The notes: generated from the sequence alone by a model not told the origin. Numbered from the stretch's first letter, positions 15,618-24,815 are shown. The stretch is 31,424 nt of DNA from JBOHBN01 sp050698355 (GCA_050698355.1 JBOHBN010000326.1:1-31424), one strand, 5' to 3'. Numbers and translations are program-made.

Positions 15618-18560
15618 ATGCGTTCGATGTCAGCACTACGCATCCGACACCGTTGGAGCACCGCGGCGATCGGCGCACTCGCGTTGGTCCTCGGCCTGCT
15701 CTGGGCGACGTCGGGCACGGCGCACGCGGCCCGCGCAGACGCCGGCGGGACGCCGAAGGTCATCCCGGCGCTCACCGACTGGAAGCCCGCGGACGGCAGT
15801 TACCGGTTCGGCAAGGAGAGCCGCATCCTGGTTCCGGCGCACGGGGACAGTCTGCATGCGACGGCGCGGACGCTGGCAGCCGAGCTGAAGGCCCGCTACG
15901 GCCGGTCGGTGTCCGTCGTACAGTCCACCGCACACCCGCTGCCCGGCGACATCGTGCTGACCCGTGACAGCGACAGGACCAAGGAACTGAAGCAGCAGGG
16001 GTACGCGGTCGAGATCGGCGACACCGCGCACATCGTCGGCGCGGCCGGCGACGGCGTGTTCTACGGCACCCGCACGCTGCTGCAGATGCTCGCGAACGGC
16101 CGCACCATCCCGCGCGGTCGCGCATTCGACGTCCCGCGCTACCCAGAACGCGGCATCACGCTGGGAGTTCCCGTCATCCACATGTCCATGCGGTGGATGG
16201 AACGGCTCTTCGCCGACATGGCGTACCTCAAGGTGAACTACGTGCTCCTCGAGGCCCAGGTGCAAAGCACCGACCACCCCGAGGCCGTTCGCTGGGGCTA
16301 CTACACGAAAGATCAGGTACGGCGCCTGGTCTCGCTCGCCGACAAGTACCACATCGCGCTGATCCCCGAGGTCAACGCGCCGGGTCACATGGACCCGTAC
16401 CTCTTCGATCACCCGGAGCTGCAGCTGCAGGACGCGAACGGCAATCGCTCGCCCTCCCGGCTGGACATCACCGACCCCAAGGCGTTCGACTTCTACACCG
16501 AGCTGATCGACGAGTGGAGCGCGCTGTTCGACAACCCGTACTGGATGATCGGTGCGGACGAGTACCTGAGCAGCGACCAGTACGCCAACTACCCGGAGAT
16601 CGGCGAGTACGCCAAGGAGAAGTTCGGCGCCGACGCCGTGCCCCAGGATGCGTTCGTGAACTTCGTCAACAGGGTCGACACGTACGTGCGTGGCAAGGGC
16701 ATGACGCTACGCATGTGGAACGACGGCATCCCCACGGGCAACACCGTCGACCTGAACAGCGACATCGTGGTCGAGCACTGGCGCGCCGACAAGGCCAAGC
16801 CGAGCGACCTGTTCGCCGCCGGGCACAAGGTGATGAACTCCTCCTCGCTGCTGTACTACGACTACGGCAGGGGCTGGCACCGCAGCTTCCGTACTCTGTG
16901 GGACAACGGGTGGAATCCGAGCCAGTTCGTGGGCGAGACCGTCGACCCGGACACTCCCGGCCTCACCGGCGCGAAGCTCAGCATCTGGCCGATCGACGCG
17001 GGAGCGGTGACCGAGCAGCAGCTGCAGGACACGCTGTTCATGCCGCTTCGCTTCCTGGCGCAACGCACCTGGGGGCAGGGCGACCCGTTCGTGGGCTGGG
17101 ACGCCTTCGTTCAGCGAGCGAAGGACCTCGGGCACCCGCCCGGCTGGCACAACGCCGACTACCAGCCGGTGCCTGACGGCACGTACACCATTCGTACGGC
17201 TTCGGGGCCCGGAGGCACCGTGCTGACGCCGACCGGGTCGAAGGCGGGGAGCACGCTGGTCACCGGTGACGAACCCGCGAAGTGGCGGCTGCGGCACACC
17301 GACGACCGCTACTACCGGGTCATCTCGAACGAGAGCGGTCTGTGCCTCGACATGCGCCGCGGCCGGCACTGGGCGGGCGCGCCGGTCGAGCCCGGCGCGC
17401 AGGCGACCGTGGAGAAGTGCGACGGCCGCAACACCCAGAAGTGGGAGATCACCCATGGGTCACGCGGCTCCGGGTTCGACCTGACGAACGCGATATCGGA
17501 GCTCGACCTGCACACGTCCGCCGAGGGCGCTGTCGTACAGGTGCCACCCGACCAGGCCAAGCCCGGCGGCTGGCGGCTGAAGGCGGAAGCGTTGGTCAGC
17601 ATCGACATCAAGGCGCGCGGCCGGTCGCTGGAACCGGCGCAGTCCAATCCGGTCACCGTGTCGCTGACCAACAACGCCGACGAGCCGATCACCGACCTGA
17701 CACTCGCGCTGGACGCACCGGACGGCTGGCAGGTGAAGGCACGCACGAACACGACCCTCTCCTCGGTCGCACCCAGCGACACGGTCTCCGCGACATTCGG
17801 CGTGACGCCGGCCGCCGACGCGGACTCCGCGACCGCGTACGCGGTTACGGCCAACGCGTCCTATACCGCCAAGCACAAGCGTTCGGTGTCAGCCTCGGGC
17901 GCAGTGCACGTCGACGCCACGACGTGCGCCGACCCCTCGAAACCGGTTGACCCGGACACAGAGTTCGACGGCGACTCCCTCGACGGCTGCCGGTGGGTGA
18001 CCATCCTCGGTCCGGACATGAGCGCGCTCGAGGTGAGTGATGGCAGTCTGCGGATCCGCACCCAGGAGACTGATATCGCGGGTCCCGGAACGACCATCTC
18101 GAACGTCCCGCTCGAGGATGCACCCGACGGCGACTGGACCGCCCAATTGAAGATGACCGCGCCGCTGGACCAGCGCTACCAGCTCGGCGGCTTCATGGCC
18201 TACCAGGACGCCAACAACTTCGTCGTCTTCGACGTCGTCGCCGACAACCCGCAAGGCGCGCCGCTCGATCCGCGCGTCGAGCTCATCTCCGAGAAGGCCG
18301 GTGACTACGGCAAGGGCGGCTGGATCAACTCCTGGAACCCACCCGCGGGCCACGACGCGAACTGGTGGCTCCGGCTGACCAAGTCCGGCGACACCTACTC
18401 CGGCGCGTACAGCGTGGACGGCACCACGTGGACGCAGATGCCCGGTACGGTGACGGCGTCGCTCGACGACCTCAAGATCGGTGTACTGGCCACCGGCGAC
18501 TCCCAGCGCTCCCCGGTCACCATCGCGTTCGACTACTTCCACATCAAACAGAAGGGCTGA
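15618..18560 (+). CDS. Secreted multidomain GH20 hexosaminidase / lacto-N-biosidase-like
   Basis: 980 residues from ATG 15618 (AGGAGGTG 6 nt upstream). A signal peptide ends near residue 37 (GTAHA). Order: GH20b-type N-domain (about 45-160); GH20 barrel (about 165-510); ricin-like beta-trefoil (about 520-655, with YYRVISNESGLCLDM and KWEITHG); NEW3/Ig-like domain (about 660-765); C-terminal concanavalin-like/DUF1349 sandwich (about 780-980). Catalytic dyad D314-E315 in WMIGADEYL; also H257 in NAPGH, W367-N368-D369 and Y414-D415. The usual C-terminal W-x-E is W457-P-I-D460. It should cleave beta-linked N-acetylhexosamine, or a disaccharide such as lacto-N-biose, by the substrate-assisted mechanism, outside the cell. 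The next gene starts 4 nt later. Confidence 0.85.
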   Translation: MRSMSALRIRHRWSTAAIGALALVLGLLWATSGTAHAARADAGGTPKVIPALTDWKPADGSYRFGKESRILVPAHGDSLHATARTLAAELKARYGRSVSVVQSTAHPLPGDIVLTRDSDRTKELKQQGYAVEIGDTAHIVGAAGDGVFYGTRTLLQMLANGRTIPRGRAFDVPRYPERGITLGVPVIHMSMRWMERLFADMAYLKVNYVLLEAQVQSTDHPEAVRWGYYTKDQVRRLVSLADKYHIALIPEVNAPGHMDPYLFDHPELQLQDANGNRSPSRLDITDPKAFDFYTELIDEWSALFDNPYWMIGADEYLSSDQYANYPEIGEYAKEKFGADAVPQDAFVNFVNRVDTYVRGKGMTLRMWNDGIPTGNTVDLNSDIVVEHWRADKAKPSDLFAAGHKVMNSSSLLYYDYGRGWHRSFRTLWDNGWNPSQFVGETVDPDTPGLTGAKLSIWPIDAGAVTEQQLQDTLFMPLRFLAQRTWGQGDPFVGWDAFVQRAKDLGHPPGWHNADYQPVPDGTYTIRTASGPGGTVLTPTGSKAGSTLVTGDEPAKWRLRHTDDRYYRVISNESGLCLDMRRGRHWAGAPVEPGAQATVEKCDGRNTQKWEITHGSRGSGFDLTNAISELDLHTSAEGAVVQVPPDQAKPGGWRLKAEALVSIDIKARGRSLEPAQSNPVTVSLTNNADEPITDLTLALDAPDGWQVKARTNTTLSSVAPSDTVSATFGVTPAADADSATAYAVTANASYTAKHKRSVSASGAVHVDATTCADPSKPVDPDTEFDGDSLDGCRWVTILGPDMSALEVSDGSLRIRTQETDIAGPGTTISNVPLEDAPDGDWTAQLKMTAPLDQRYQLGGFMAYQDANNFVVFDVVADNPQGAPLDPRVELISEKAGDYGKGGWINSWNPPAGHDANWWLRLTKSGDTYSGAYSVDGTTWTQMPGTVTASLDDLKIGVLATGDSQRSPVTIAFDYFHIKQKG

Positions 18561-18564
18561 TTGC

Positions 18565-19587
18565 GTGATCGCCTCGGGCGGCATGGACCTGAGCAGGCAC
18601 CGGGGCGGGCGAACGCGTCAGCTCACGACGTTCGACCAGGCGACGCGCAAGAAGGCGGTGAACGCTCCCGCCGGCCGTACGACGACGATCGGGGAGGTGT
18701 CCGGGCAGGGCTATATCGCCAACCTGTGGATGACGGTTCCCGGCTGGTTCTGGGCGGAATGGGAGCCCGACAAGCCACGCGACGCGGCGATACTCAAGAC
18801 GCTGATCGTGAAGGTCTACTTCGACGGTGCCGACCATCCGGCGATCGCGGCACCTATCGGGGACCTGTTCGGAGTCGGGCTCTGCGAGGTGCCGAATTTC
18901 GCGTCGGCGTACCTCGGCATGTCCAGCGGGGGTTTCTTCTGCCGGTTTCCCATGCCGTTTCGTATGGGATTTCGCATCGAGGTGGAGAACCTGCATGCGG
19001 TGGTCGAACCGGACGTCTTCTGCAATGCCGTCTACCAGCTCACCGACGTGCCGGACGACTCCGGCTACCTGCATGCCCAGTTCTGTACCGGACGGCGGCG
19101 CGGCGACGAGACCGTCACCGTAGCCGACGTCGCCGGGCGCGGTGATTACGTCGGCTGTGCCATGTCACTGCAGGCCGAGCCACGGCAATGGCTCGGTTAC
19201 CTGGAATCCCCCGAGCACGTTTTCATCGACGGCGACGACGAGCCCACCATCGTCGGAACCGGACTGGAAGACTATTTCATGGGCGGCTGGTACTTCCGTG
19301 AAGGACCGATCATCGGTCCGCTGCACGGTGTCCCAGTACGCGACCCGTTCAATTCCAGCGTGGCGATGTACCGCTTTCACGCGGACGACGCCATCGCTTT
19401 CGAGTCGAGCTTCCGGATGGATTTCGTGCACCCGTGGCCGCCGGACCAGGTGGAGCCGTACGCCTACTCGTCCGTCGCCTTCTGCTACACCGACGAGCCG
19501 GACGGCCCGTCCACGCCATTACCAGGCCGCGAAGAACTGCTGTGCTTCTACCGGATCAGGAACCGGGATCACTACCACTTGGCGTGA
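18565..19587 (+). CDS. GH172 (DUF2961) glycoside hydrolase, cytoplasmic
   Basis: 340 residues from GTG 18565 (AGAAGGG about 8 nt upstream); ATG 18583 is a second option. It starts SRHRGGRTRQLTTFDQ and has GDLFGVG, FCRFPMPFRMG and the family hallmark GTGLEDYFMGGWYF (about residues 231-244), whose Glu is a likely catalytic residue. DUF2961 is now CAZy family GH172; characterised members act on alpha-D-fructofuranosides or alpha-D-arabinofuranosides, including mycobacterial D-arabinan. There is no signal peptide, so it should act on an imported oligosaccharide. It is 4 nt after the secreted GH20 gene, almost certainly co-transcribed. Its last 32 bp overlap the 3' end of the DUF5107 gene tail to tail. 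Confidence 0.85.
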   Translation: MIASGGMDLSRHRGGRTRQLTTFDQATRKKAVNAPAGRTTTIGEVSGQGYIANLWMTVPGWFWAEWEPDKPRDAAILKTLIVKVYFDGADHPAIAAPIGDLFGVGLCEVPNFASAYLGMSSGGFFCRFPMPFRMGFRIEVENLHAVVEPDVFCNAVYQLTDVPDDSGYLHAQFCTGRRRGDETVTVADVAGRGDYVGCAMSLQAEPRQWLGYLESPEHVFIDGDDEPTIVGTGLEDYFMGGWYFREGPIIGPLHGVPVRDPFNSSVAMYRFHADDAIAFESSFRMDFVHPWPPDQVEPYAYSSVAFCYTDEPDGPSTPLPGREELLCFYRIRNRDHYHLA

Positions 19588-21559
19588 CGGCGGCCGTGTG
19601 CATGCGGAAGTCGTACACGTAGGGCAGCCGCTCGTCCGCGCGCGGTTTGCCGGCTTGCCGTAGCGCCGCGCAGTAGTCCTGCCACAGCACGGAGAGCGCG
19701 TCCTCGCCCTCACGCAGATCGGGCACGACGAGACCGTCCTCGAGGATCCGCCCGGCCCGGTACGTGTCACCGGCCGCGAGCGCCGCGCGGGCGTGTAGGA
19801 ACCGGGTCCGTCCCGCCGACCGTTGGGTGTCGTCGAGCCCGTCGACGAGGTCGAGCGCCGCGTCGGGACGGCCGGCGTCGATGAGTGCCGCGAGCGCCTC
19901 GATGGTGAGCGGCCAGACCCACGGCAGGAGCCGGTGGGCGGCGGCCAACTGCTCGGCGGCGGCCTCCACCCGGCCCGCCAGCTGGTCGGCACGGCCGAGG
20001 TTGCGCAGCGCCCACCCGTTCGGCGTGTCCGCGTGCGAGCGCCGCCATGCCTCGCTCGCTTCCTCCCGCTCGCCCGCCGCCCAGCGCACCACGCCGCGAT
20101 GCAACCAGGTGAACCAGCCGTCCGGCGCCCGGTCGAGGAATCGTTGCCAGGCCAGCCCGGTCACATACGAGGGCGGGGCATCTGCCGGGTCTGCCTCGGG
20201 TAGCGCGCCGACCTCCAGCAGGCGCAGCCACGGGCGCTCCACCTCGCCCAGCGATGCGTCGGGAAAGGGCAGTCCCGGCAGGCCCAGCGCATCCCCACCG
20301 GATCGCTCGCGCAGGCGCCGCTCCAGCGCACCCCATCCCGAACCACCGTACAGTGCCTCGGCAGGTGGCAGGTCCGCCCAGCCGTCCGCGGTGGTGTGCA
20401 CGTCGTCCAGGCTCCGGCCCGCGAGTAGGCCGTCCAGCGCGGATTCGACCCCGGCACGCGCGCCGTGCCACGCGCCGTGCGCGACCGCCGGTTCGAGCTC
20501 GATCGGCCCGAACGTCTCCACCCACGACCACTGCGCCCCGGCCGGCATCGACAGGTGCTCCAGCTGCGTGCGCGCCAAGCCGGCCTGGATCTCGCAGTAA
20601 CCGTCACCGCCGGCCTCCCCGGACAGGAACTGCTGCCAGTGCCGCCCGCCGGTCGACCGTCCCCAGCAGAACAGCTTGCGGCCGCGCAGCGCGGCGGTGG
20701 ACGCCTGGACGAGCCCACGGCCGCTCTCGTCGACCGCAGCGATCCAGGGCCGCGCGGCCTTGGCGCACTCGAAGAAGTAGTCGGCCGAGTCGCTCGCGCC
20801 GGCCGGGTAGCTGACATCTCGCCCGTCGTACGCAGGGACAGGGACGACACGCAACCGCTTGTCGTAGGAGAAGTGGTACGCGGTGTCGGCGGGGGCGAGC
20901 ACGCGCACATCGTCGCCTTCGGGGACGGCGATGTTCGTCCACCAGTACATCGGTACCGGTGCGTCCTGCGGGTTGACGATGCGCACGCGCACGAGCAGCA
21001 CGGCCGAGCCGTCCGGCAACCACGCGTCCACCTGGAACGCGACGCCGCGCATCCGCTCCCACTCGTACAGCCGGAGCACGGGGGTGCCGTCGTCGAGCAC
21101 GACGCGGGCCGCGTGCACGGGCGCGCAGGTGAGCGGCCAGTGCCCGGTCGCGCCGATGTTCCACTCCACCCCGCCAGCGACCCACGCGTCGCGCAGCGCG
21201 AAGTTCGCCGGCTGGAGCACGGGGTTGCGGTACAGCAGTTGCCGGTCCGTTGGCCGGTGGACCAGCGACCAGAGGCGTCCGCCCCAGCCCGGCAGGAACG
21301 TCGCCTCCAGCTGATCGTTGGCCAGGACGAGCGCGTCCACCTCCTCCGGCGACCGTTCCCGCCCGTAGCCGTCCTGCATGGTGTACGGCAACAGCGAGCG
21401 CAGGTGGCCACGAGCGAGGTTGCGCGACATCTCCGCGTCGGCGTCGTTCGCCACGAGCCCAGCGTGCGGGTCGGCGCGCGGTGTCAGTGCCGGCAACGGG
21501 TTGTCGGGACCGACGTGCGCGACCGGTACGGTCAGCGTCGTACGCCGCAGCGTGCTCAT
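19556..21559 (-). CDS. DUF5107 / TPR protein
   Basis: 667 residues. The N-terminal two thirds match DUF5107, a beta-sandwich related to galactose mutarotase, with LEATFLPGWGGRLWSLVHRPT, GGVEWNIGATGHWPLT and MYWWTNIAVPEGDDVRVLAP. The C-terminal part (about 480-640) is Ala/Leu-rich helical repeats of TPR type (WFTWLHRGVVRWAAGEREEA, LAWQRFLDRAP, ALRNLGRADQLAGRVEAA). The family accompanies sugar ABC transporters and glycosidases in many actinobacteria and has no established enzyme activity that I know of. There is no signal peptide. The ATG at 21559 is 19 nt after the permease stop, so it is the last gene of the transporter group. A sugar-binding or mutarotase-like role is an inference. Confidence 0.82.
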   Translation of the reverse strand: MSTLRRTTLTVPVAHVGPDNPLPALTPRADPHAGLVANDADAEMSRNLARGHLRSLLPYTMQDGYGRERSPEEVDALVLANDQLEATFLPGWGGRLWSLVHRPTDRQLLYRNPVLQPANFALRDAWVAGGVEWNIGATGHWPLTCAPVHAARVVLDDGTPVLRLYEWERMRGVAFQVDAWLPDGSAVLLVRVRIVNPQDAPVPMYWWTNIAVPEGDDVRVLAPADTAYHFSYDKRLRVVPVPAYDGRDVSYPAGASDSADYFFECAKAARPWIAAVDESGRGLVQASTAALRGRKLFCWGRSTGGRHWQQFLSGEAGGDGYCEIQAGLARTQLEHLSMPAGAQWSWVETFGPIELEPAVAHGAWHGARAGVESALDGLLAGRSLDDVHTTADGWADLPPAEALYGGSGWGALERRLRERSGGDALGLPGLPFPDASLGEVERPWLRLLEVGALPEADPADAPPSYVTGLAWQRFLDRAPDGWFTWLHRGVVRWAAGEREEASEAWRRSHADTPNGWALRNLGRADQLAGRVEAAAEQLAAAHRLLPWVWPLTIEALAALIDAGRPDAALDLVDGLDDTQRSAGRTRFLHARAALAAGDTYRAGRILEDGLVVPDLREGEDALSVLWQDYCAALRQAGKPRADERLPYVYDFRMHTAAVTPSGSDPGS

Positions 21560-21578
21560 CGCTCACCCCTCTGCATCG

Positions 21579-22493
21579 TCACTTCCCCGCCCCTAACGTC
21601 ATGCCCTCGATGATCCGGCGTCCCAGCCAGAGGTACAGGCCGAGCATCGGCAGCACGAGGATGCAGACCCCCGCGAAGAGCGCGCCGTACTGGGCGCCGG
21701 AGTACCGCATGGTCGACAGGAAGTTCAGCAGCGCGAGCGACAGCGTGAACTTCTCGTCGCTCTGCAGGAAGACCAGGCCCAGCAGGGTCTCGTTCCACAT
21801 CGTTATCGCGTTGAGGATCAGGACGGTGATAAGCCCGGACCTGGCGAGCGGCATCATGATCTGCCAGAAGCTGCGGAACGGCGAAGCACCGTCCAGCGCC
21901 GCCGCCTCCTCCAGCTCGTCGGGCAGGGAACGGAAGAACCCGGTGAGCAGGAACACCGTGAACGGCAGCGACACTGCGGTGTAGAGCACGTAGAGCCCGA
22001 CCAGGCTGTTGATCAGGTGCAGCCAGTCCATCAGGACGAACAACGGGATCACGATCACCTGCGCCGGAATGCCGAGGCCCAGGGCGAACGCCACGGTGAG
22101 GAACGCGGCGCCGCGCGTGGTGACACGGCTGAGCATGTACGCCGCCGGCGACGCGATCGCCACCACGCTGATCGACCCCGCCACCACGAGTGCGACCGTG
22201 TTGATCGCCGCGCGCCCGAACCCGCCGCTGGTCCAGGCACGCGCCCAGTTGTCGAAGTGCCAGGTGTGCGGCAGCGTCCACGGCGACCCGAAGATCGTCG
22301 AGGTGGTCTTGAAGGAGGACACCAACAGGAACACCAGGATGAAGATGTCGAAACAGACGAACAGCCATACGAGCACGCTGCCCGCACCCCGGAGCGGGTT
22401 GCGGCGGTGCGTGATCGGAGCCGGCGTGCCGACCCGTCGGGTGGCGGCTCGCGTCGATGCGGAGGAAGCGGACCCGCGCGCGGTCGTTGTCAT
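21579..22493 (-). CDS. Sugar ABC transporter permease, MalG type
   Basis: 304 residues with six hydrophobic segments after a Thr/Ser/Arg-rich cytoplasmic N-terminus. The EAA loop that docks the ATPase is ELEEAAALDGASPFRSFWQI followed by MMPLARSG. The C-terminus GRRIIEGMTLGAGK is typical of CUT1 (MalG-like) permeases. With the upstream MalF-type permease it forms the channel of a carbohydrate importer. It starts 12 nt after that gene. Substrate is not readable from the permease; context suggests an amino-sugar-containing oligosaccharide. Confidence 0.92.
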   Translation of the reverse strand: MTTTARGSASSASTRAATRRVGTPAPITHRRNPLRGAGSVLVWLFVCFDIFILVFLLVSSFKTTSTIFGSPWTLPHTWHFDNWARAWTSGGFGRAAINTVALVVAGSISVVAIASPAAYMLSRVTTRGAAFLTVAFALGLGIPAQVIVIPLFVLMDWLHLINSLVGLYVLYTAVSLPFTVFLLTGFFRSLPDELEEAAALDGASPFRSFWQIMMPLARSGLITVLILNAITMWNETLLGLVFLQSDEKFTLSLALLNFLSTMRYSGAQYGALFAGVCILVLPMLGLYLWLGRRIIEGMTLGAGK

Positions 22494-22505
22494 CTGTCCA
22501 TGTCC

Positions 22506-23462
22506 CTAGAACTGGATGCTCTCGCGACGGAGTAGCCGGCGGAGCAGCACCACGAACACGGCGAAGATCACGAGCATGAACAGCGCGGACGCCGACGCGT
22601 AACCGAACTGGTAGCCCGGTGCGCGCCCGCCGAAGGTCTCGCCGTACACGAACAGCGCCGAGTTCCACACGTCGGTCGGCGGCATGTCGTTCGTCGTGCC
22701 ACCGAAGGCGTAGATGAACTCGAACAGCTTCAGCGAGCTGATCGTCCAGAACGTCGCAGCAACGGCGACGACGTCCCAGGAGAGCGGCAGCGTGATGTTC
22801 CGGAACCGTTGCCAGGCGCTGGCTCCCGCGATCGCGGAGTCCTCGTAGAAGTACACCGGAATTCGGTCCACCCCGGCCAGGATGATCGTGATGAAGAGCC
22901 CGGTATTCACCCAGACCAGACCTAGCATGATCATCTGGAAGAGGTGCGCGGGTCCGAGCCACTTGACGGGGTCATCGACGCCAAGGGCGCCGAGCGCGCC
23001 GTTTACCAGGCCGTCGTAGCGGAAGATGAACCCCCACACGATCGACAGCACGATCGGCGAGACGATGAAGGGAAAGAACAGCACCGACCGGATGAACCCG
23101 CGCCCGCGCATCTCGCGGAGCAGCATCGTCAGCACGAACGCGATGGCGAAGACGGCCGCGCCGACCAGTACGAGGATGAGCAGCGTGTTGACGAACGCCG
23201 TACGGAAGGTCGAGTCCTGCACCAGGACGACGTAGTTGCGCAGTCCCTTCCAGGTCATCGGCCCGACGCCGGTCCACTCGTTCAGGCTGATCCAGGCCGC
23301 GGCGAACGTCGGCGCGATCATGAACACGAGGTAGACCAGCAGCGCCGGGAGCACGAACGGCAGGAAGAGCCGCCGGCGCCGCCGCTCCATCGGGGCAAGT
23401 GTGGGGGAAGGCGGGCGCCTATGTCGGGCGCCGCTCGCCCCCACGCGTGCAGCAACCGCCAT
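22506..23462 (-). CDS. Sugar ABC transporter permease, MalF type
   Basis: 318 residues. An Arg/Pro-rich N-terminus (MAVAARVGASGARHRR) precedes the first membrane segment LFLPFVLPALLVYLVFMIAP; a shorter start at the internal ATG (residue 25, MERRRRR) is possible. About six membrane segments follow. The EAA loop is YEDSAIAGASAWQRFRNITL. The ATG at 23462 shares one base with the binding-protein stop (TGATG), so translation is coupled. It is the partner of the MalG-type permease. No ATP-binding subunit is encoded in the locus. Confidence 0.92.
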   Translation of the reverse strand: MAVAARVGASGARHRRPPSPTLAPMERRRRRLFLPFVLPALLVYLVFMIAPTFAAAWISLNEWTGVGPMTWKGLRNYVVLVQDSTFRTAFVNTLLILVLVGAAVFAIAFVLTMLLREMRGRGFIRSVLFFPFIVSPIVLSIVWGFIFRYDGLVNGALGALGVDDPVKWLGPAHLFQMIMLGLVWVNTGLFITIILAGVDRIPVYFYEDSAIAGASAWQRFRNITLPLSWDVVAVAATFWTISSLKLFEFIYAFGGTTNDMPPTDVWNSALFVYGETFGGRAPGYQFGYASASALFMLVIFAVFVVLLRRLLRRESIQF

Positions 23463-24778
23463 CAGTCGTGCGTCCTCCAGTACTGCTGCTGGTCCTTCTT
23501 CATCTGCGCGATGAAGCCGTCAGCGGTCAGGCCGCCGCCGAGTAGCTTGTCGCTGAGCGGGAGGAAGACCTTCTGCCGGTAGTCGGGCATGTCAGCCAGC
23601 GCGCCGACCAGCACCTCGCTCGGCTTCTGCTCGTCGAGCAGGTTCTTCAAGTCGGCAAGCTCCTTCGGCGGCTTGATGTCGGTGCGTGGCGTGAGGTTCT
23701 TCGCCGTGCTCGATATGCCCGAGAGCCGTTCCTTGTTCATGAAGTAGGCGATGAACTTCTCCGCCGCCTTCGCGTGTTCGGCCGGTTTGGGGACCGCGAA
23801 CCCGATCGCGTTCGTCGGTACGGAATAGTCGTCGGCCAGCCTCGGGTAGTTGAAGCACCGGTAGGTAAAGCCCGCAGGTGCGGACTTTCCCGTCTCGCTC
23901 GGCGCCCAGCTGCCCAGTAGTAGGAAGTCGGCCTTCCCCTCGACCCACTTGCGCTGGATCGCCGGGAACTTGCTGCTGTCGTAGCCGTCGACGAAGTAGT
24001 GCTTCCCCACGAGATCGGCGACACCGGCGATCGCGTCGCGTACCCCAGGCTTGCCCCAGCCGCTCGCATCCTTGTCGGTGGCCAGGTCACGCAAGCCATT
24101 GGGGCCGAGCGCGCGGATCACGGCGATGCTCGTCCAGTACGCCGCGTACCCGGCGATGTCGCCGTCGAGGGCCAGCGGCGCGTGGCCGCTCGCCTTGCGC
24201 TTGGCGAGCAGGTCGGTGAACTCCTGCCAGGTCTGCGGCGCGCCGGAAGCCACCTTCGGCAGCCGCTTCGCGTTGTACCAGATGCACGCGCCGGTGATCT
24301 CGTACGGGACGAAGAACGGTGTGCCGTCGTCGGTCTTGATGAACCTGTCGTACTTGGTGGGAACGACGTCGCGGACGGTCTTGCCGCCGCTGCCCGGGAT
24401 GGTGCGGGTGTACACGTCGCTCAGGTCCGTGTACTGCTTGTTCGTCACGATCGCGCCGGTGAGGTCGCCGTACCCCTGGTCGACCAGATCCGGCACGTCT
24501 CCGCTGCGCAGCGCCGGTATGAGCTTGGACAGCACATCGCGACCCTGCCACTCGACCTGCACGTCGATGCCGGTGTCGTGCTCGAAGCCCTTGATGGCCT
24601 TCTTCAGGACCTTGGCCTGCGGCTCGCTCTGCTGCCACATCGACCAGTAGGTGAATGTCTTCGCCGAGTCAGCGGAGCCGCCACCGGAACCGCATCCAGC
24701 GGCAAGGGCCAGCATGCCCACGGCGAGCATGGCCGCGCCCCGCCGGGTCCGGGACCGCACGGGAAATCGTTTGCTCAT
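23462..24778 (-). CDS. Sugar ABC transporter substrate-binding lipoprotein
   Basis: 438 residues from ATG 24778. A basic start (MSKRFPVRSRTRR) and hydrophobic stretch end in the lipobox LAAGC, with C29 lipidated. The rest is a cluster-B extracellular solute-binding fold (FTYWSMWQQSEPQAKVLKKA, PDLVDQGYGDL, VPYEITGACIWYN, VEGKADFLLLGSWAPSE). It captures the sugar outside the membrane for the two permeases. An AGGAGG site is 13 nt from the start, longer than usual; a GTG at 24808 would put that site inside the gene. It heads the transporter group and is divergent from the DeoR gene. Confidence 0.92.
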   Translation of the reverse strand: MSKRFPVRSRTRRGAAMLAVGMLALAAGCGSGGGSADSAKTFTYWSMWQQSEPQAKVLKKAIKGFEHDTGIDVQVEWQGRDVLSKLIPALRSGDVPDLVDQGYGDLTGAIVTNKQYTDLSDVYTRTIPGSGGKTVRDVVPTKYDRFIKTDDGTPFFVPYEITGACIWYNAKRLPKVASGAPQTWQEFTDLLAKRKASGHAPLALDGDIAGYAAYWTSIAVIRALGPNGLRDLATDKDASGWGKPGVRDAIAGVADLVGKHYFVDGYDSSKFPAIQRKWVEGKADFLLLGSWAPSETGKSAPAGFTYRCFNYPRLADDYSVPTNAIGFAVPKPAEHAKAAEKFIAYFMNKERLSGISSTAKNLTPRTDIKPPKELADLKNLLDEQKPSEVLVGALADMPDYRQKVFLPLSDKLLGGGLTADGFIAQMKKDQQQYWRTHD

Positions 24779-24786
24779 AGATGAGC

Positions 24787-24815
24787 ATAATCCTCCTATA
24801 GCGAGCACGCGTCAA
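24787..24815 (-). promoter_or_regulatory. Candidate promoter of the transporter group
   Basis: On the minus strand TTGACG (complement of 24810-24815) and GATTAT (complement of 24787-24792) are 17 bp apart. Transcription would begin about at the ATG, making the message nearly leaderless; this conflicts with the AGGAGG-like site at 24791-24797, so one of the two readings is wrong. The -35 lies within the candidate operator. Confidence 0.3.
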
